A program made the position numbers and the translations under genes. This document shows, one piece after another, positions 54,697 to 62,798 of a stretch of DNA of 64,000 nucleotides; position 1 is the first letter of the stretch; the number at the start of each line of letters is the position of its first letter. The DNA lies in contig CALCCF010000019.1 in NCBI GenBank assembly GCA_937899905.1, forward strand, positions 1 to 64,000, read 5' to 3'. The stretch is from an uncultured Phycisphaeraceae bacterium. Its GTDB lineage: Bacteria > Planctomycetota > Phycisphaerae > Phycisphaerales > UBA1924. A model generated the notes under the pieces. The model was not told the DNA's origin and searched no databases. It saw only the letters and a list, made by a program, of their open reading frames with translations.

Positions 54697-55587
54697 TCAG
54701 TCGCAGCCCTGATCGAACAGGTTCTGGAACTCGAGGAAGTCGAACAGGTTAAACAGTCCATCGCCGTTGATGTCGGCGCGCGGATCGCTATCGGCGAAGA
54801 GGTTCTGGAACTCGATGAAATCGAAGATGCTCAGCGTGCCATCGCCGTCGAGGTCCGCCTGACAGATCTCCACGGTCTGGATGATCGCCAGCCCCTGGAC
54901 CGCACGGGCCGGCGAGATCCCGCCGAGGTTGACAAGCCGGAGCGGGAAGAGGTCGATGCGATAGAAGTTGCCGCTCACCGAGACGCTCGCGTACAGGGCG
55001 TTCTCGTTCACGTCATAGGCGAGGCCGCGCCAGTTGACAGCGGGGAGCGCGAGCGAGAGCGGCGACGCCTGCGCTGTGTCGGGATCGATCGTGACGATGC
55101 GATCGGTCAGATCGGACAAGCCATAGAGGATCCCGTTGATCGGGTCATACGCCAAGCCTTCGACACCATTCGCGCCCGAGATCACACCGATCGTGGACGA
55201 TGCGCCCGTCGACGGATCGACGCTATACAGACGGTTGTTGTTGTTGTCGCTGACGTAGATGATGTCGTTGACTGGGTCGTACGCGAGGCCGTTGGCGTTG
55301 CTGGCACCAGTCACCGCGGCGAGCAACGTGGTCGCTCCCGTGTCCGGATTGATCGAGAACACCGAGTTGTCGCCGGCATCGACCGCGTAGACCTCGCCCG
55401 TGTTGCTGTTGTACGCGAGGCCCTGGGGCGACTCGCCGACCGCCACGCGCGATGTCGTCGCGCCGCTGGTCCGGCTCATCTCGACGAGCTCGTTGGGGAT
55501 CAGGTTCCCGCCCAGGATCGTGCCTTCCTGGCCAAACGCGCAGGCGGCGGTGATGGCAATGACGACGCTCCCCACGGACTTCAGCAT
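54697..55587 (-). CDS. Secreted YVTN/NHL-like propeller protein with GC-type dockerin tail
   Basis: 296 aa from ATG 55587 (GAGGAGAG upstream). A signal peptide ends at CAFGQ. Five or so repeats of about 45 residues have the pattern GLAYDPxNxxxYVSD (GLAYNSNTGEVYAVDAGDN, GLAYDPVNDIIYVSDNNNN, GLAYDPINGILYGLSD), typical of beta-propeller surface proteins. The C-terminal module has LDGDGTLSIFDFIEFQN and INGDGLFNLFDFLEFQN between the Cys of EICQAD and the terminal GCD. It is likely to be extracellular; its binding partner is unknown. Confidence 0.85.
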   Translation of the reverse strand: MLKSVGSVVIAITAACAFGQEGTILGGNLIPNELVEMSRTSGATTSRVAVGESPQGLAYNSNTGEVYAVDAGDNSVFSINPDTGATTLLAAVTGASNANGLAYDPVNDIIYVSDNNNNRLYSVDPSTGASSTIGVISGANGVEGLAYDPINGILYGLSDLTDRIVTIDPDTAQASPLSLALPAVNWRGLAYDVNENALYASVSVSGNFYRIDLFPLRLVNLGGISPARAVQGLAIIQTVEICQADLDGDGTLSIFDFIEFQNLFADSDPRADINGDGLFNLFDFLEFQNLFDQGCD

Positions 55588-55698
55588 GGTGCTCTCCTCT
55601 CGCGCTCCGTCTCGTTCTTGATGGCCGCGTGGCCCCGCAATCAGCGTAACGCAAAGGCAACCAATCGCAATGGCCAACTGACGTCCAATAAAAAACAC

Positions 55699-55718
55699 CC
55701 CGCCCTCCCCAGCGCGGG
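55699..55718 (-). terminator. Probable Rho-independent terminator
   Basis: CCCGC and GCGGG (five pairs, two more with a G-U) flank a 10-base loop; on the minus strand this is followed by GTGTTTTTTATTG. It would end the transcript of the 55.8-56.2 kb gene. Confidence 0.5.
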
Positions 55719-55777
55719 ATGCTCGTCTCGGGGTAGGGGCCCGAGCGACGGGTCAGGTTGTGCGAGGTGCCGGCGAC

Positions 55778-56248
55778 TCAGCCGATGGCGTCGGCGACAG
55801 CCTGGCGGATGGCGCCGCTACCGCGCTGGGCGGCGTTGCCGATGTCCTCACGGAGGCTGCTGGCCGCACCGCGGAAGCGCTGGATCAGCTCACGCTCGGC
55901 CTCGAGGCGGATGAGCACGCGGACGCAGGACCGCTCGATTCGGCTGATGCGACTGATGCCGGCCCGGCCGGTGCGCTGCACGCGATCGATGCCGGCCTGG
56001 CCGGCACGGACGATCTGTCGGTCCTCGGCACCGGCGGCGTCGAGGCGCGCAATGCGATCGATCGCGCTCCCGGTGGTGTCGCCGATGGCGCCCACGGTGC
56101 GGTCACGAGTCTGCTCCATCTGGGCCACGCAGCGGGCGGCGACGTCGGCCGGATCGGGGGCGTTCTGGGCGAACACGGTGGTGGCCGAGACCAGGCAGGC
56201 CACCAGCCAGGACACAATCGTCAGGTTCCTCGTCGTCGTTCCGGTCAT
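55778..56248 (-). CDS. Small exported helical protein, 156 aa
   Basis: Family not recognised. The start ATG 56248 has AGAGGAG nine bases upstream. A signal peptide (LTIVSWLVACLVSATTVFAQ) is followed by a nearly all-helical, charged chain in which heptad-like Ile/Arg positions recur (RIARLDAAG, GIDRVQRTGRAGISRISRIER, LIRLEAERELIQRFRG). One conserved-looking Cys (ARCVAQMEQTRD) and another (ERSCVRVL) may form a disulfide. An apolipoprotein-like or coiled-coil periplasmic role is possible. The gene diverges from truA and is followed by a likely terminator. Confidence 0.6.
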   Translation of the reverse strand: MTGTTTRNLTIVSWLVACLVSATTVFAQNAPDPADVAARCVAQMEQTRDRTVGAIGDTTGSAIDRIARLDAAGAEDRQIVRAGQAGIDRVQRTGRAGISRISRIERSCVRVLIRLEAERELIQRFRGAASSLREDIGNAAQRGSGAIRQAVADAIG

Positions 56249-56367
56249 CGCTTCGACTCCTCTTTTAGAGCGTTCGGGATGCCACGCGTAGCGCGGCGGG
56301 CAGGTCGGAGGGCCGTTGAGACCGCCCTCCTCCAACCAAACGGGTCTTACGCGCACGTATTGCCATC

Positions 56368-57279
56368 GTGACACAAAATGGGCCAATACCCTCCGCCGTG
56401 CCGACCTACCGCCTCACCATCGCCTACAACGGCACCGACTTCTGCGGCTGGCAAAAGCAGGAGCCCCCGGCGCCTTCACCCGATCAACCCCCAGCCACCG
56501 GTGCGGCCATCCACCACGCCGACCCCTCGCTGCAGGCCCCGCCCGGCCGGGTGGCTCTGCGGACGGTCCAGGCCGTCGTCGAGCAGGCTGTGCGGCAGGT
56601 GGTCCGCGAGCCCGTGGTCCTCACCGGGGCCAGCCGGACGGACGCCGGTGTCCACGCCCGCGGCCAGACCGCCGCGTTCACGTGTTCCGATGGCACCGAC
56701 CCCGCCCGCCACGGCGGGGGCTGGCCCATCGAGCGCGGCGTCGAGTCACTCGTCCGCGCCGTCAACGGCCGCCTGCCTCCGGACGTGCTGGTCACCGCCG
56801 CCCAGCCCACGCACGCCGAGTTCAACCCCATCGGCGACGCCGAGCGCAAGGCGTACACGTACACCTTTCACGACAACCACCAACGCCCGCTGTTCGATCG
56901 CGCGTTGGTCACGCACACGCACCACACACTGAACGCCGAGGCCATGCACGCCGCCGCGCAGCACCTCGTCGGCGAGCACGACTTCGCCGCCTTTACCCAG
57001 ATCAACCACGACCGCCAGACCACGGTGCGGACCATCTATAGCTTGGACGTCGAGCGGACCGCCGAGCACCGCGTCCGGATCACGGTCTCGGGCAACGGCT
57101 TCCTGTACAACATGGTCCGCATCATCGCGGGCACGCTGCACGAGGTCGGGCGGGGACGCATTGAGCCGAAGGAGCTTGCAAGCACCCTCAACAGCTGCGA
57201 TCGACGACAGGCCGGCCCCACGGCCGCCCCGATGGGGCTCTGCCTCGAGTGGATCCGATATCCCGGCGATTCATGCTAA
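56368..57279 (+). CDS. truA: tRNA pseudouridine(38-40) synthase TruA
   Basis: 303 aa. The catalytic Asp is in TGASRTDAGVHARGQ. YRLTIAYNGTDFCGWQKQ and the C-terminal FLYNMVRIIAGTLHEVGRG are the other hallmarks. About 40 extra residues rich in Pro and Ala (PPAPSPDQPPATG, ADPSLQAPPGR) stand between the GWQ motif and RTVQAVVEQA; TruA proteins normally have only a few residues there. The enzyme modifies the anticodon stem-loop of many tRNAs. The GTG at 56368 is the longest start; a GTG at 56398, nearer to the conserved core, is the alternative. Neither has an obvious ribosome binding site. Confidence 0.9.
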   Translation: MTQNGPIPSAVPTYRLTIAYNGTDFCGWQKQEPPAPSPDQPPATGAAIHHADPSLQAPPGRVALRTVQAVVEQAVRQVVREPVVLTGASRTDAGVHARGQTAAFTCSDGTDPARHGGGWPIERGVESLVRAVNGRLPPDVLVTAAQPTHAEFNPIGDAERKAYTYTFHDNHQRPLFDRALVTHTHHTLNAEAMHAAAQHLVGEHDFAAFTQINHDRQTTVRTIYSLDVERTAEHRVRITVSGNGFLYNMVRIIAGTLHEVGRGRIEPKELASTLNSCDRRQAGPTAAPMGLCLEWIRYPGDSC

Positions 57280-57383
57280 ATCCGAGACGGATTGTGTGAC
57301 GCTGCACTGCGAATCTCAGTACAGAGGGTTGTCGCCACAGATCGGCACGGCCTGAGCACCGGCCGACTCATGAGGAACGCTGC

Positions 57384-58286
57384 ATGAACGGCAAGTTCAC
57401 GAACACAAGCATCATCGCGGGCATCGCCGCGCTGGCGTCCGGAGTTTCCTCTGCTGCTGCCGACGAGATGTGGGCCGTGAGTGCGAGCTCCGACAGCCTG
57501 TTTGTCTTCGATTCCGATACGGGTGCGACCGTGCGTGTTGTCGGGCCGCTGGGTACCGATCCGGTTGGCTACCAGACCGCGGGCAGCATGGCCGTGGATG
57601 ACGCGGGCCGCATCTTCATCATCAACAACAGCCCGGCGCCGGTGAGCAACCTCAGCCGCGTCGATCCGGAGACCGGCCGCGCCACCCATATCGGCGGCGA
57701 CGTGTTCTTTTCACTCAGCTTCGGGCCCGACGGGCAGCTCTTCGGGTTAAATCTTGCCGGCCGGCTCTGCACAGTTGATACGACCACAGGCCTGACAACG
57801 TCGCTGGGCGGTCCGATCCTGCCAACCGTACTGGGCTTGGACTACAACCGGCGTGATGGCTTCCTCTACGGCGTCACGAGCGAGAGATTCGGCGCAATCG
57901 TCGCGCTGCTACGCATCGACCCAGCAACCGGTGACTTCACATCGATCCCAATGAGCACCTCCGTCCGTGGCAGCGCTCCGGGCAGCATCGCCTTCCAGCG
58001 CGACGGCGATCTCATCATGACAGAGAACGGGTTCGTCCTCTGGGAGGTCGACATCGTCTCAGGTGAAATGACACAGATCACCACCACTGCCGATATCGCC
58101 CAAGGCCTGGGCCTGATGCCCTGCCTCCCCGATTTCGACGCCAGCGGCGACTTGGACCTCTTCGACTTCCTTGCGTTCCAGAACGCGTTCGACGCCGGTG
58201 ATCCCGCGGCCGACCTCGATGGCGACGGCGTGCTGACCATCTTCGACTTCGCCGCGTTCCGGGACACCTTCGACGCGGGCTGCTGA
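57384..58286 (+). CDS. Secreted protein with GC-type dockerin tail, tandem paralogue 1
   Basis: 300 aa from ATG 57384 (AGGAA upstream). A signal peptide ends at SAAADE. The body is a propeller-like sequence: SASSDSLFVFDSDTGATV, GSMAVDDAGRIFIINNS, RDGFLYGVTSERFGAIVALL, GSAPGSIAFQRDGDLIMTENG. The C-terminal module is DFDASGDLDLFDFLAFQN then LDGDGVLTIFDFAAFRD, bracketed by Cys in LMPCLPD and the terminal GC. The first loop reads DxDxS in place of DxDGD. The next gene, 58405-59295, is a close paralogue, so this is a recent tandem duplication. Confidence 0.8.
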   Translation: MNGKFTNTSIIAGIAALASGVSSAAADEMWAVSASSDSLFVFDSDTGATVRVVGPLGTDPVGYQTAGSMAVDDAGRIFIINNSPAPVSNLSRVDPETGRATHIGGDVFFSLSFGPDGQLFGLNLAGRLCTVDTTTGLTTSLGGPILPTVLGLDYNRRDGFLYGVTSERFGAIVALLRIDPATGDFTSIPMSTSVRGSAPGSIAFQRDGDLIMTENGFVLWEVDIVSGEMTQITTTADIAQGLGLMPCLPDFDASGDLDLFDFLAFQNAFDAGDPAADLDGDGVLTIFDFAAFRDTFDAGC

Positions 58287-58404
58287 TCCGAAAAAAGTGC
58301 CCGAATCTCCGTGACTCCACGGCTTGGCCCACGCTCTCCACAGTGCGACGGCGTCGGTGCTCCTGTTCCCCGAGCACGTCCCGCCGCACAAAGGAGAACC
58401 AATC

Positions 58405-59295
58405 GTGACCAAGCAGATCGTCGCCGCCACCACCATCGCCGCCCTGTCGGGCCTCGCCCACGCCGACCGCATGTACGCCGTGGACGCCAGTTCTGACAGC
58501 CTGTACATCTTCGACAGCGACACGGGCGAAACCGTCGAGTTCATCGGCCCACTGAATCCCGATCCCGATCGCTATCGCACGCCGGTCAGCATGGCGGTGA
58601 CCGACTCATTCACGATCTTCGTCATCAACAACTCCCCAGACGGCGACGAGGGTCTCAGCCGCGTCGACCGCTTGACCGGCCTGGCGACGCATATCGGCGG
58701 CGACGTCCGCAACTCGATCGCGATCGGCCCCGGTGGCGTGCTCTACGGTGCCGATGCGGCGGGCCGACTCGGCACGGTGAGCTCGTCGACCGGTAACGTC
58801 CGCCTCCTCGGTGGCGAGCGTCTCCCCCGCCTGTTCGGCCTCGACTTCAACACGCGCGACGGTTTCTTCTACGGCATCACGAGCGCGAGCCCGGGCTCCA
58901 TTCCCGAGCTGCTCAAGATCAATTCCCGGACCGGCGCCCTGGTCGACACCATCCCGCTGAGCATGGGCATCGCCGGCAGCGCTCCCGGATCCATCGCCTT
59001 CCAACGCGATGGCGATCTGGTCATGACCGACAACGGCCGCCAGCTGTATGAGATCAACATCGCGACGGGGTTTACCAGGGTCCGCGCTAGCACGTCGAAC
59101 ATCCCCCAGGGCCTGGGGCTCGCACCCTGCCCGGCCGATATCGACGCCAGCGGCGACGTCGACATCTTCGACTTCCTCGAGTTCCAGAACCTGTTCGACG
59201 CGGGTGATCCGGCCGCCGATTTCGATGGTGACGGCGTACTGACGCTGTTCGACTTCCTGGCGTTCCAGAACGAGTTCGACTCCGGCTGCGAGTGA
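58405..59295 (+). CDS. Secreted protein with GC-type dockerin tail, tandem paralogue 2
   Basis: 296 aa from a GTG with AAGGAG eight bases upstream; an in-frame start 81 bases earlier lacks a signal-peptide pattern. A signal peptide (MTKQIVAATTIAALSGLAHA) leads to a propeller-like body nearly identical in plan to the preceding gene (DASSDSLYIFDSDTGETV, GSAPGSIAFQRDGDLVMTDNG). The module is DIDASGDVDIFDFLEFQN, FDGDGVLTLFDFLAFQN, between the Cys of LAPCPAD and the terminal GCE. A 12-bp terminator lies about 200 bases after the stop. Confidence 0.8.
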   Translation: MTKQIVAATTIAALSGLAHADRMYAVDASSDSLYIFDSDTGETVEFIGPLNPDPDRYRTPVSMAVTDSFTIFVINNSPDGDEGLSRVDRLTGLATHIGGDVRNSIAIGPGGVLYGADAAGRLGTVSSSTGNVRLLGGERLPRLFGLDFNTRDGFFYGITSASPGSIPELLKINSRTGALVDTIPLSMGIAGSAPGSIAFQRDGDLVMTDNGRQLYEINIATGFTRVRASTSNIPQGLGLAPCPADIDASGDVDIFDFLEFQNLFDAGDPAADFDGDGVLTLFDFLAFQNEFDSGCE

Positions 59296-59630
59296 TCGAG
59301 GAGAAATCCTTGAGAATCGCTGCGCTCGGCTCCCACGCTTCTCGCACTCCCTGATGAAGGAGATTCGAGAATACGGGAACCAGCCTCGGGGTTCGCCGAA
59401 TAGTCGGTCGCGGGATCTTGGGAAGCTCAGGTCCGAGTCAGGCCACCCCGGAACAGCCCGCCCGAGAATCAGGCTCACGCGAGCCGCCGACCACACCACA
59501 CCAGGCGTGGCCAGCGTCCGGACTCATCCCCCGGACCCTGGCCACGCCTTCTTTTGTCTATCCAACGCGTCTAACAACTCGGTATCATGGGCCGGGATAG
59601 GCCGGAGCGGTATCGAAGGGAGACGACGCC
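59296..59630 (+). other. 335-base gap, ending in a strong terminator
   Basis: No gene is supported. The last part holds the terminator at 59503-59557. The unexplained 200 bases between the stop and the terminator could be a long 3' untranslated region or a small RNA; nothing in it matches an RNA family I know. Confidence 0.4.
59503..59557 (+). terminator. Strong Rho-independent terminator
   Basis: AGGCGTGGCCAG (59503-59514) pairs perfectly with CTGGCCACGCCT (59538-59549), and the loop holds a second stem (GTCCGG / CCGGAC). The tail is TCTTTTGTC. Confidence 0.9.
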
Positions 59631-60323
59631 TTGTTGGGGAAGATCAAGCAAATGCTCGGCCTGGGTGGCAAAGGTGGCGACGGGCCGGCGTGGTACGACG
59701 ACCAGCTGTACGCGGCCAAGCTCTCCGCCTTCGAGGATCGACTCGGCAAGAGCGCCGACGAGGTCATGGCCGCCATCATCGGCTGGGGCATGGGTGGGCC
59801 CGTGGATCTTTGGTTGTTCCCAAACCACGACCAAGGTACGTACTTCACCACCATGCAACTCGCGGTGCCCGGCGACTCCAACGGCCAACTGCGAAACTCA
59901 ATGGGCCGCTTCGAGCTCGCGGCCGCAACCCGTCGCGCGATCGAACGCAGTCCCGAACCGGAGGAGGACGAGGAGCCAGAAGATCGGGAGCACACGCCGT
60001 TCGAACAGCAGATGTTCGACATTCGTGCGATGTTGTCGACGATCGCGTACTACAGCTTCGATGCGGTGCTCGAGCCGAACGAGACCGCGGAGTTGCCGGC
60101 CGAAGACGACGCGGACACCGTGTATCTTGTCATGGCATCGCTCGCCGGCCCGGACAACCCTGTTCGCGTACAGGACGAGGACATCGGAATCATGATGTGC
60201 ATCCGCGTGCACAAGTCCGAGTTGGACTTCGCCCGCGAAAACGGCACTACCAAACTCATCGAGCGGCTCAAGGCCGCTGGGCACTACCCGTACAGCGACC
60301 TCGACCGAGAGCCCGTCGCCTAA
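59631..60323 (+). CDS. Hypothetical cytosolic protein, 230 aa
   Basis: No family recognised with confidence. The start is a TTG at 59631, with GGGAGA eight bases upstream. The N terminus is Gly/Lys-rich (KQMLGLGGKGGDG). The body is alpha/beta with WLFPNHDQGTYFTTMQLAVPG, which faintly resembles suppressor-of-fused-type domains, and a highly acidic linker (EPEEDEEPEDREH) in the middle. The end has IMMCIRVHKSELDFA. No signal peptide or membrane segment. Its stop is two bases from that of der, with which it converges. Confidence 0.6.
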   Translation: MLGKIKQMLGLGGKGGDGPAWYDDQLYAAKLSAFEDRLGKSADEVMAAIIGWGMGGPVDLWLFPNHDQGTYFTTMQLAVPGDSNGQLRNSMGRFELAAATRRAIERSPEPEEDEEPEDREHTPFEQQMFDIRAMLSTIAYYSFDAVLEPNETAELPAEDDADTVYLVMASLAGPDNPVRVQDEDIGIMMCIRVHKSELDFARENGTTKLIERLKAAGHYPYSDLDREPVA

Positions 60324-60325
60324 CG

Positions 60326-62008
60326 CTACGACCGCTTCTCGGCGCCCTCGTCATCACCGAAGACGAACACCTCGTCGTCGCCGGCTTCGATCGCGTCCTC
60401 GGCTTGCTCGATGAAGTGCTCGCCGTCGCCCTCGCCGGGGATGCGGAACAGGCTCTCGATCTCCTCGGGCGTGAGCTCGAGATCCTCGCCGCGATCGAAC
60501 GCGCTGGTGTCGATGAGCCCGCGCTTGTCGCGCTTCTCGGCCTGCTCGCGCCGGCGATCGAATTGCTTGCGGCTGCGCACGAACACGCGGAAGGGCACCT
60601 CATCGAACGGTGCCTGCTCGCGGATCCGGTTCATGAGGTACCGCATGTAGTTGGGCGTGAAGAGCTTTGGTTCGTTGACCACCATCGCGATCGTCGGCGG
60701 TGCCGTCCCAACCTGCGCGACGTAGAAGACGCGGGCGAGCGTGCCCAGCTTGTTGCTCGGCCCGCGCTTCTCCAGGATGCCGCGTACGAGGCGGTTGAGT
60801 GCGCCCGTCGACACACGCTCGTGCGCCTGGCCCTTGAGCTCGAAGGCCAATTCGAGCACGCCGTCGATGTTCACGCCCTCCTTCGCGCTCAGCAGCGCGA
60901 TGGGCGCAAATGGCAGGCCCTTGAACGCCTCGCGCATGTACTTCTCGTAGCGCTCGCCGGTCACGGGACGGCCCTTGTCGTCGGTCTGCCCCTCGGCAAG
61001 ATCCCACTTGTTCACGCCGATCATCGTGGGCTTAAAGGCGTTCTGGCACAGCATCGCGAGCTGCTGGTCGACCTGGCTCGTGGGCTGGGTCGCGTCGACC
61101 ATCAGCACCACGACGTCCGCACGATCGACGGCGCGTTGCACGCGATCGAAGGCGAACCACTCGACGCGGCCCTGGAAGCTCTTCTTGCGGCGCATGCCGG
61201 CGGTATCGATGACGATGATCCGCTTGCCGTCCTTCTCGACCAGGACGTCGACCGCGTCGCGCGTGGTGCCGGCGATCTCTGAGACGATCACGCGCTCGGC
61301 ACCGGCCAGCGCGTTGACCAGCGTGCTCTTGCCCGCGTTGCGCTTGCCGATGACCGCAACCGAGAGATCGGCGGGCGGCGGTGAGGCCGTGTCGGCATCG
61401 TCGGGCAGCAGGTTGTACAGCTGGTCGCTCAGCTCGCGACGCATGTAGTTGTTCTTGGCGCTGCACATCAGCGGCTCGCCGAAGCCCAGGGCGCTCAGCT
61501 CGTATGCGTGCGTCTCCCACTTTGGTCCATCGACCTTAGTGGCCACGACCTGCACCGGGGCCCGCTCACCCAGGCTGGCATCGAGCTTGGCGACTTCTTT
61601 GCGCTGCTTGCGACCCAGCCGCTGCTCGCGAAGCAATCGCGCGATCTCTTCGTCGCGAGGCGTCATGCCGGCCTGCACATCGATGCAGAAGAGGATCAGG
61701 TCGGCGTCGGCCACGGCGGCCTCGATCTGCCCCTCGACGTCGTCGGTCAGCGTCGAGAGGTCGGCCCCCACCTCGTCGTAGCGCTGCCCCTCGGCCACGT
61801 ACACGCCGTAGCCGCCGGTGTCGGTCAGCTCCAGCGGCCGGCTGGGCCGCCCATCGCTGTGGGCCAGGTCGATGATCCGCGTCACGCGATCGCGCGTCAC
61901 GCCGGGCAGGTCGTCGACGATCGAGGCCTTCCCCCCCGCCAGCATGTTCATAAGCGAGCTCTTGCCCACATTGGGCCGGCCCACGATCGCGATCCGTGGA
62001 ATAGGCAT
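60326..62008 (-). CDS. der: GTPase Der (EngA), with insertions
   Basis: 560 aa against the usual 440-490. Der is a double-GTPase factor of 50S ribosome assembly. The first G domain has GRPNVGKSSLMNML, DTGGYG and, at the G4 position, VATKVD where NKxD is usual. The second has GKRNAGKSTLVNAL, DTAG and VNKWD. The KH-like end is EVPFRVFVRSRKQ. Extra residues occur in the first domain after LGRKQRKEVAKLDASLGER and as an acidic C-terminal extension of about 60 residues (GEDLELTPEEIESLFRI, FGDDEGAEKRS). No good ribosome binding site precedes ATG 62008. Confidence 0.9.
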   Translation of the reverse strand: MPIPRIAIVGRPNVGKSSLMNMLAGGKASIVDDLPGVTRDRVTRIIDLAHSDGRPSRPLELTDTGGYGVYVAEGQRYDEVGADLSTLTDDVEGQIEAAVADADLILFCIDVQAGMTPRDEEIARLLREQRLGRKQRKEVAKLDASLGERAPVQVVATKVDGPKWETHAYELSALGFGEPLMCSAKNNYMRRELSDQLYNLLPDDADTASPPPADLSVAVIGKRNAGKSTLVNALAGAERVIVSEIAGTTRDAVDVLVEKDGKRIIVIDTAGMRRKKSFQGRVEWFAFDRVQRAVDRADVVVLMVDATQPTSQVDQQLAMLCQNAFKPTMIGVNKWDLAEGQTDDKGRPVTGERYEKYMREAFKGLPFAPIALLSAKEGVNIDGVLELAFELKGQAHERVSTGALNRLVRGILEKRGPSNKLGTLARVFYVAQVGTAPPTIAMVVNEPKLFTPNYMRYLMNRIREQAPFDEVPFRVFVRSRKQFDRRREQAEKRDKRGLIDTSAFDRGEDLELTPEEIESLFRIPGEGDGEHFIEQAEDAIEAGDDEVFVFGDDEGAEKRS

Positions 62009-62070
62009 AGGGGGGATGGTACGCGAGGCTGCGGGGGGGCTGGGTTGGGAGGAGGCGAAGAGAAGAAGCG

Positions 62071-62118
62071 ACGGAGCGACGGAGCGACGGAGCGACGGAG
62101 CGACGGAGCGACGGAGCG
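62071..62118. repeat. Six tandem copies of an 8-base unit
   Basis: GACGGAGC is repeated six times without error, with partial copies on both sides (AGC before, GAC after). It lies in the 221-base region between the divergent der and 88-aa genes. A pyrimidine-rich stretch about 40 bases further (62160-62215: GTCTCC/TCTCTC/GTCTCTCCGTC) is an imperfect complement of it. Confidence 0.85.
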
Positions 62119-62229
62119 ACCAAGGGGCGTAGCGACGAAGGGGCCGAGGCAATCGAAGCCCTCCGTCTCCTTGTCTCTCTCGCTGTCTCCGTCTCTCCGT
62201 CCCTTCCCCCCTCCCTATCATCGCCGGCT

Positions 62230-62496
62230 ATGGAGAACCCCACCCCCGGCTCGACCGTCCGCGTCACCCAGCAGTTCCCCCGCCAGAGCGGGACGATGGT
62301 CACCACCATCGAGGGGGTGGTCGTCCGCGTCGGCCAGGAGAAGTCCGGCTCGTGGTTCGCCCACACGCGGGACAACAAGGTCTGGATCGACCGCGTCGAG
62401 CTCCGCAAGAAGGACGGCGAGCTGGTCGTCGTCAACCTCGACCGCTACTCGGCGATCGAGGTGCTGCAGCAGCCCGAGGCCGAAGCGACGGGCTAA
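62230..62496 (+). CDS. Small basic/acidic protein, 88 aa
   Basis: Family not recognised. MENPTPGSTVRVTQQFPRQ begins at ATG 62230; its ribosome binding site is poor (the leader is pyrimidine-rich). The sequence has the alternating polar/hydrophobic pattern of a small beta-barrel (TTIEGVVVRVGQEKSG, VWIDRVELRKKDGEL, VVVNLDRYSAIEVL). No cysteines, signal or membrane segment. It diverges from der, with the tandem repeat in the shared upstream region. Confidence 0.6.
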   Translation: MENPTPGSTVRVTQQFPRQSGTMVTTIEGVVVRVGQEKSGSWFAHTRDNKVWIDRVELRKKDGELVVVNLDRYSAIEVLQQPEAEATG

Positions 62497-62798
62497 GCCC
62501 CTCGGAGCAGCTTCCTCTTTTCCTTCCTTCCGAGTCGCGTGCGTGAGCACGCGGACCAGCCCGCCCATGCTCGCATCTTGACGTCCCGCTGCAATGCCCG
62601 CTCTGGTGCGCACGCCGCGCCGACCGGCGGACGCCCCATCCAACAAATCTCACACTCGATCTAACCCTGCATTCCTCGCAGTTTGCCGCCTGCTGCGCTG
62701 ATTCCAACAGCCACCGCCGCGCGCGCCGCCGCGTCCGATCGCCCGTTGGGTGAGCGGTCCCGCATGTCCACGGGGCCAACACCCAAAGGAGGCCCGAC
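62497..62798. other. 302-base gap before the portal gene
   Basis: No gene is seen. Open frames here have low-quality composition. The last 20 bases hold AAAGGAGG, the ribosome binding site of the portal gene. No terminase, capsid or integrase gene precedes it. Confidence 0.5.
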
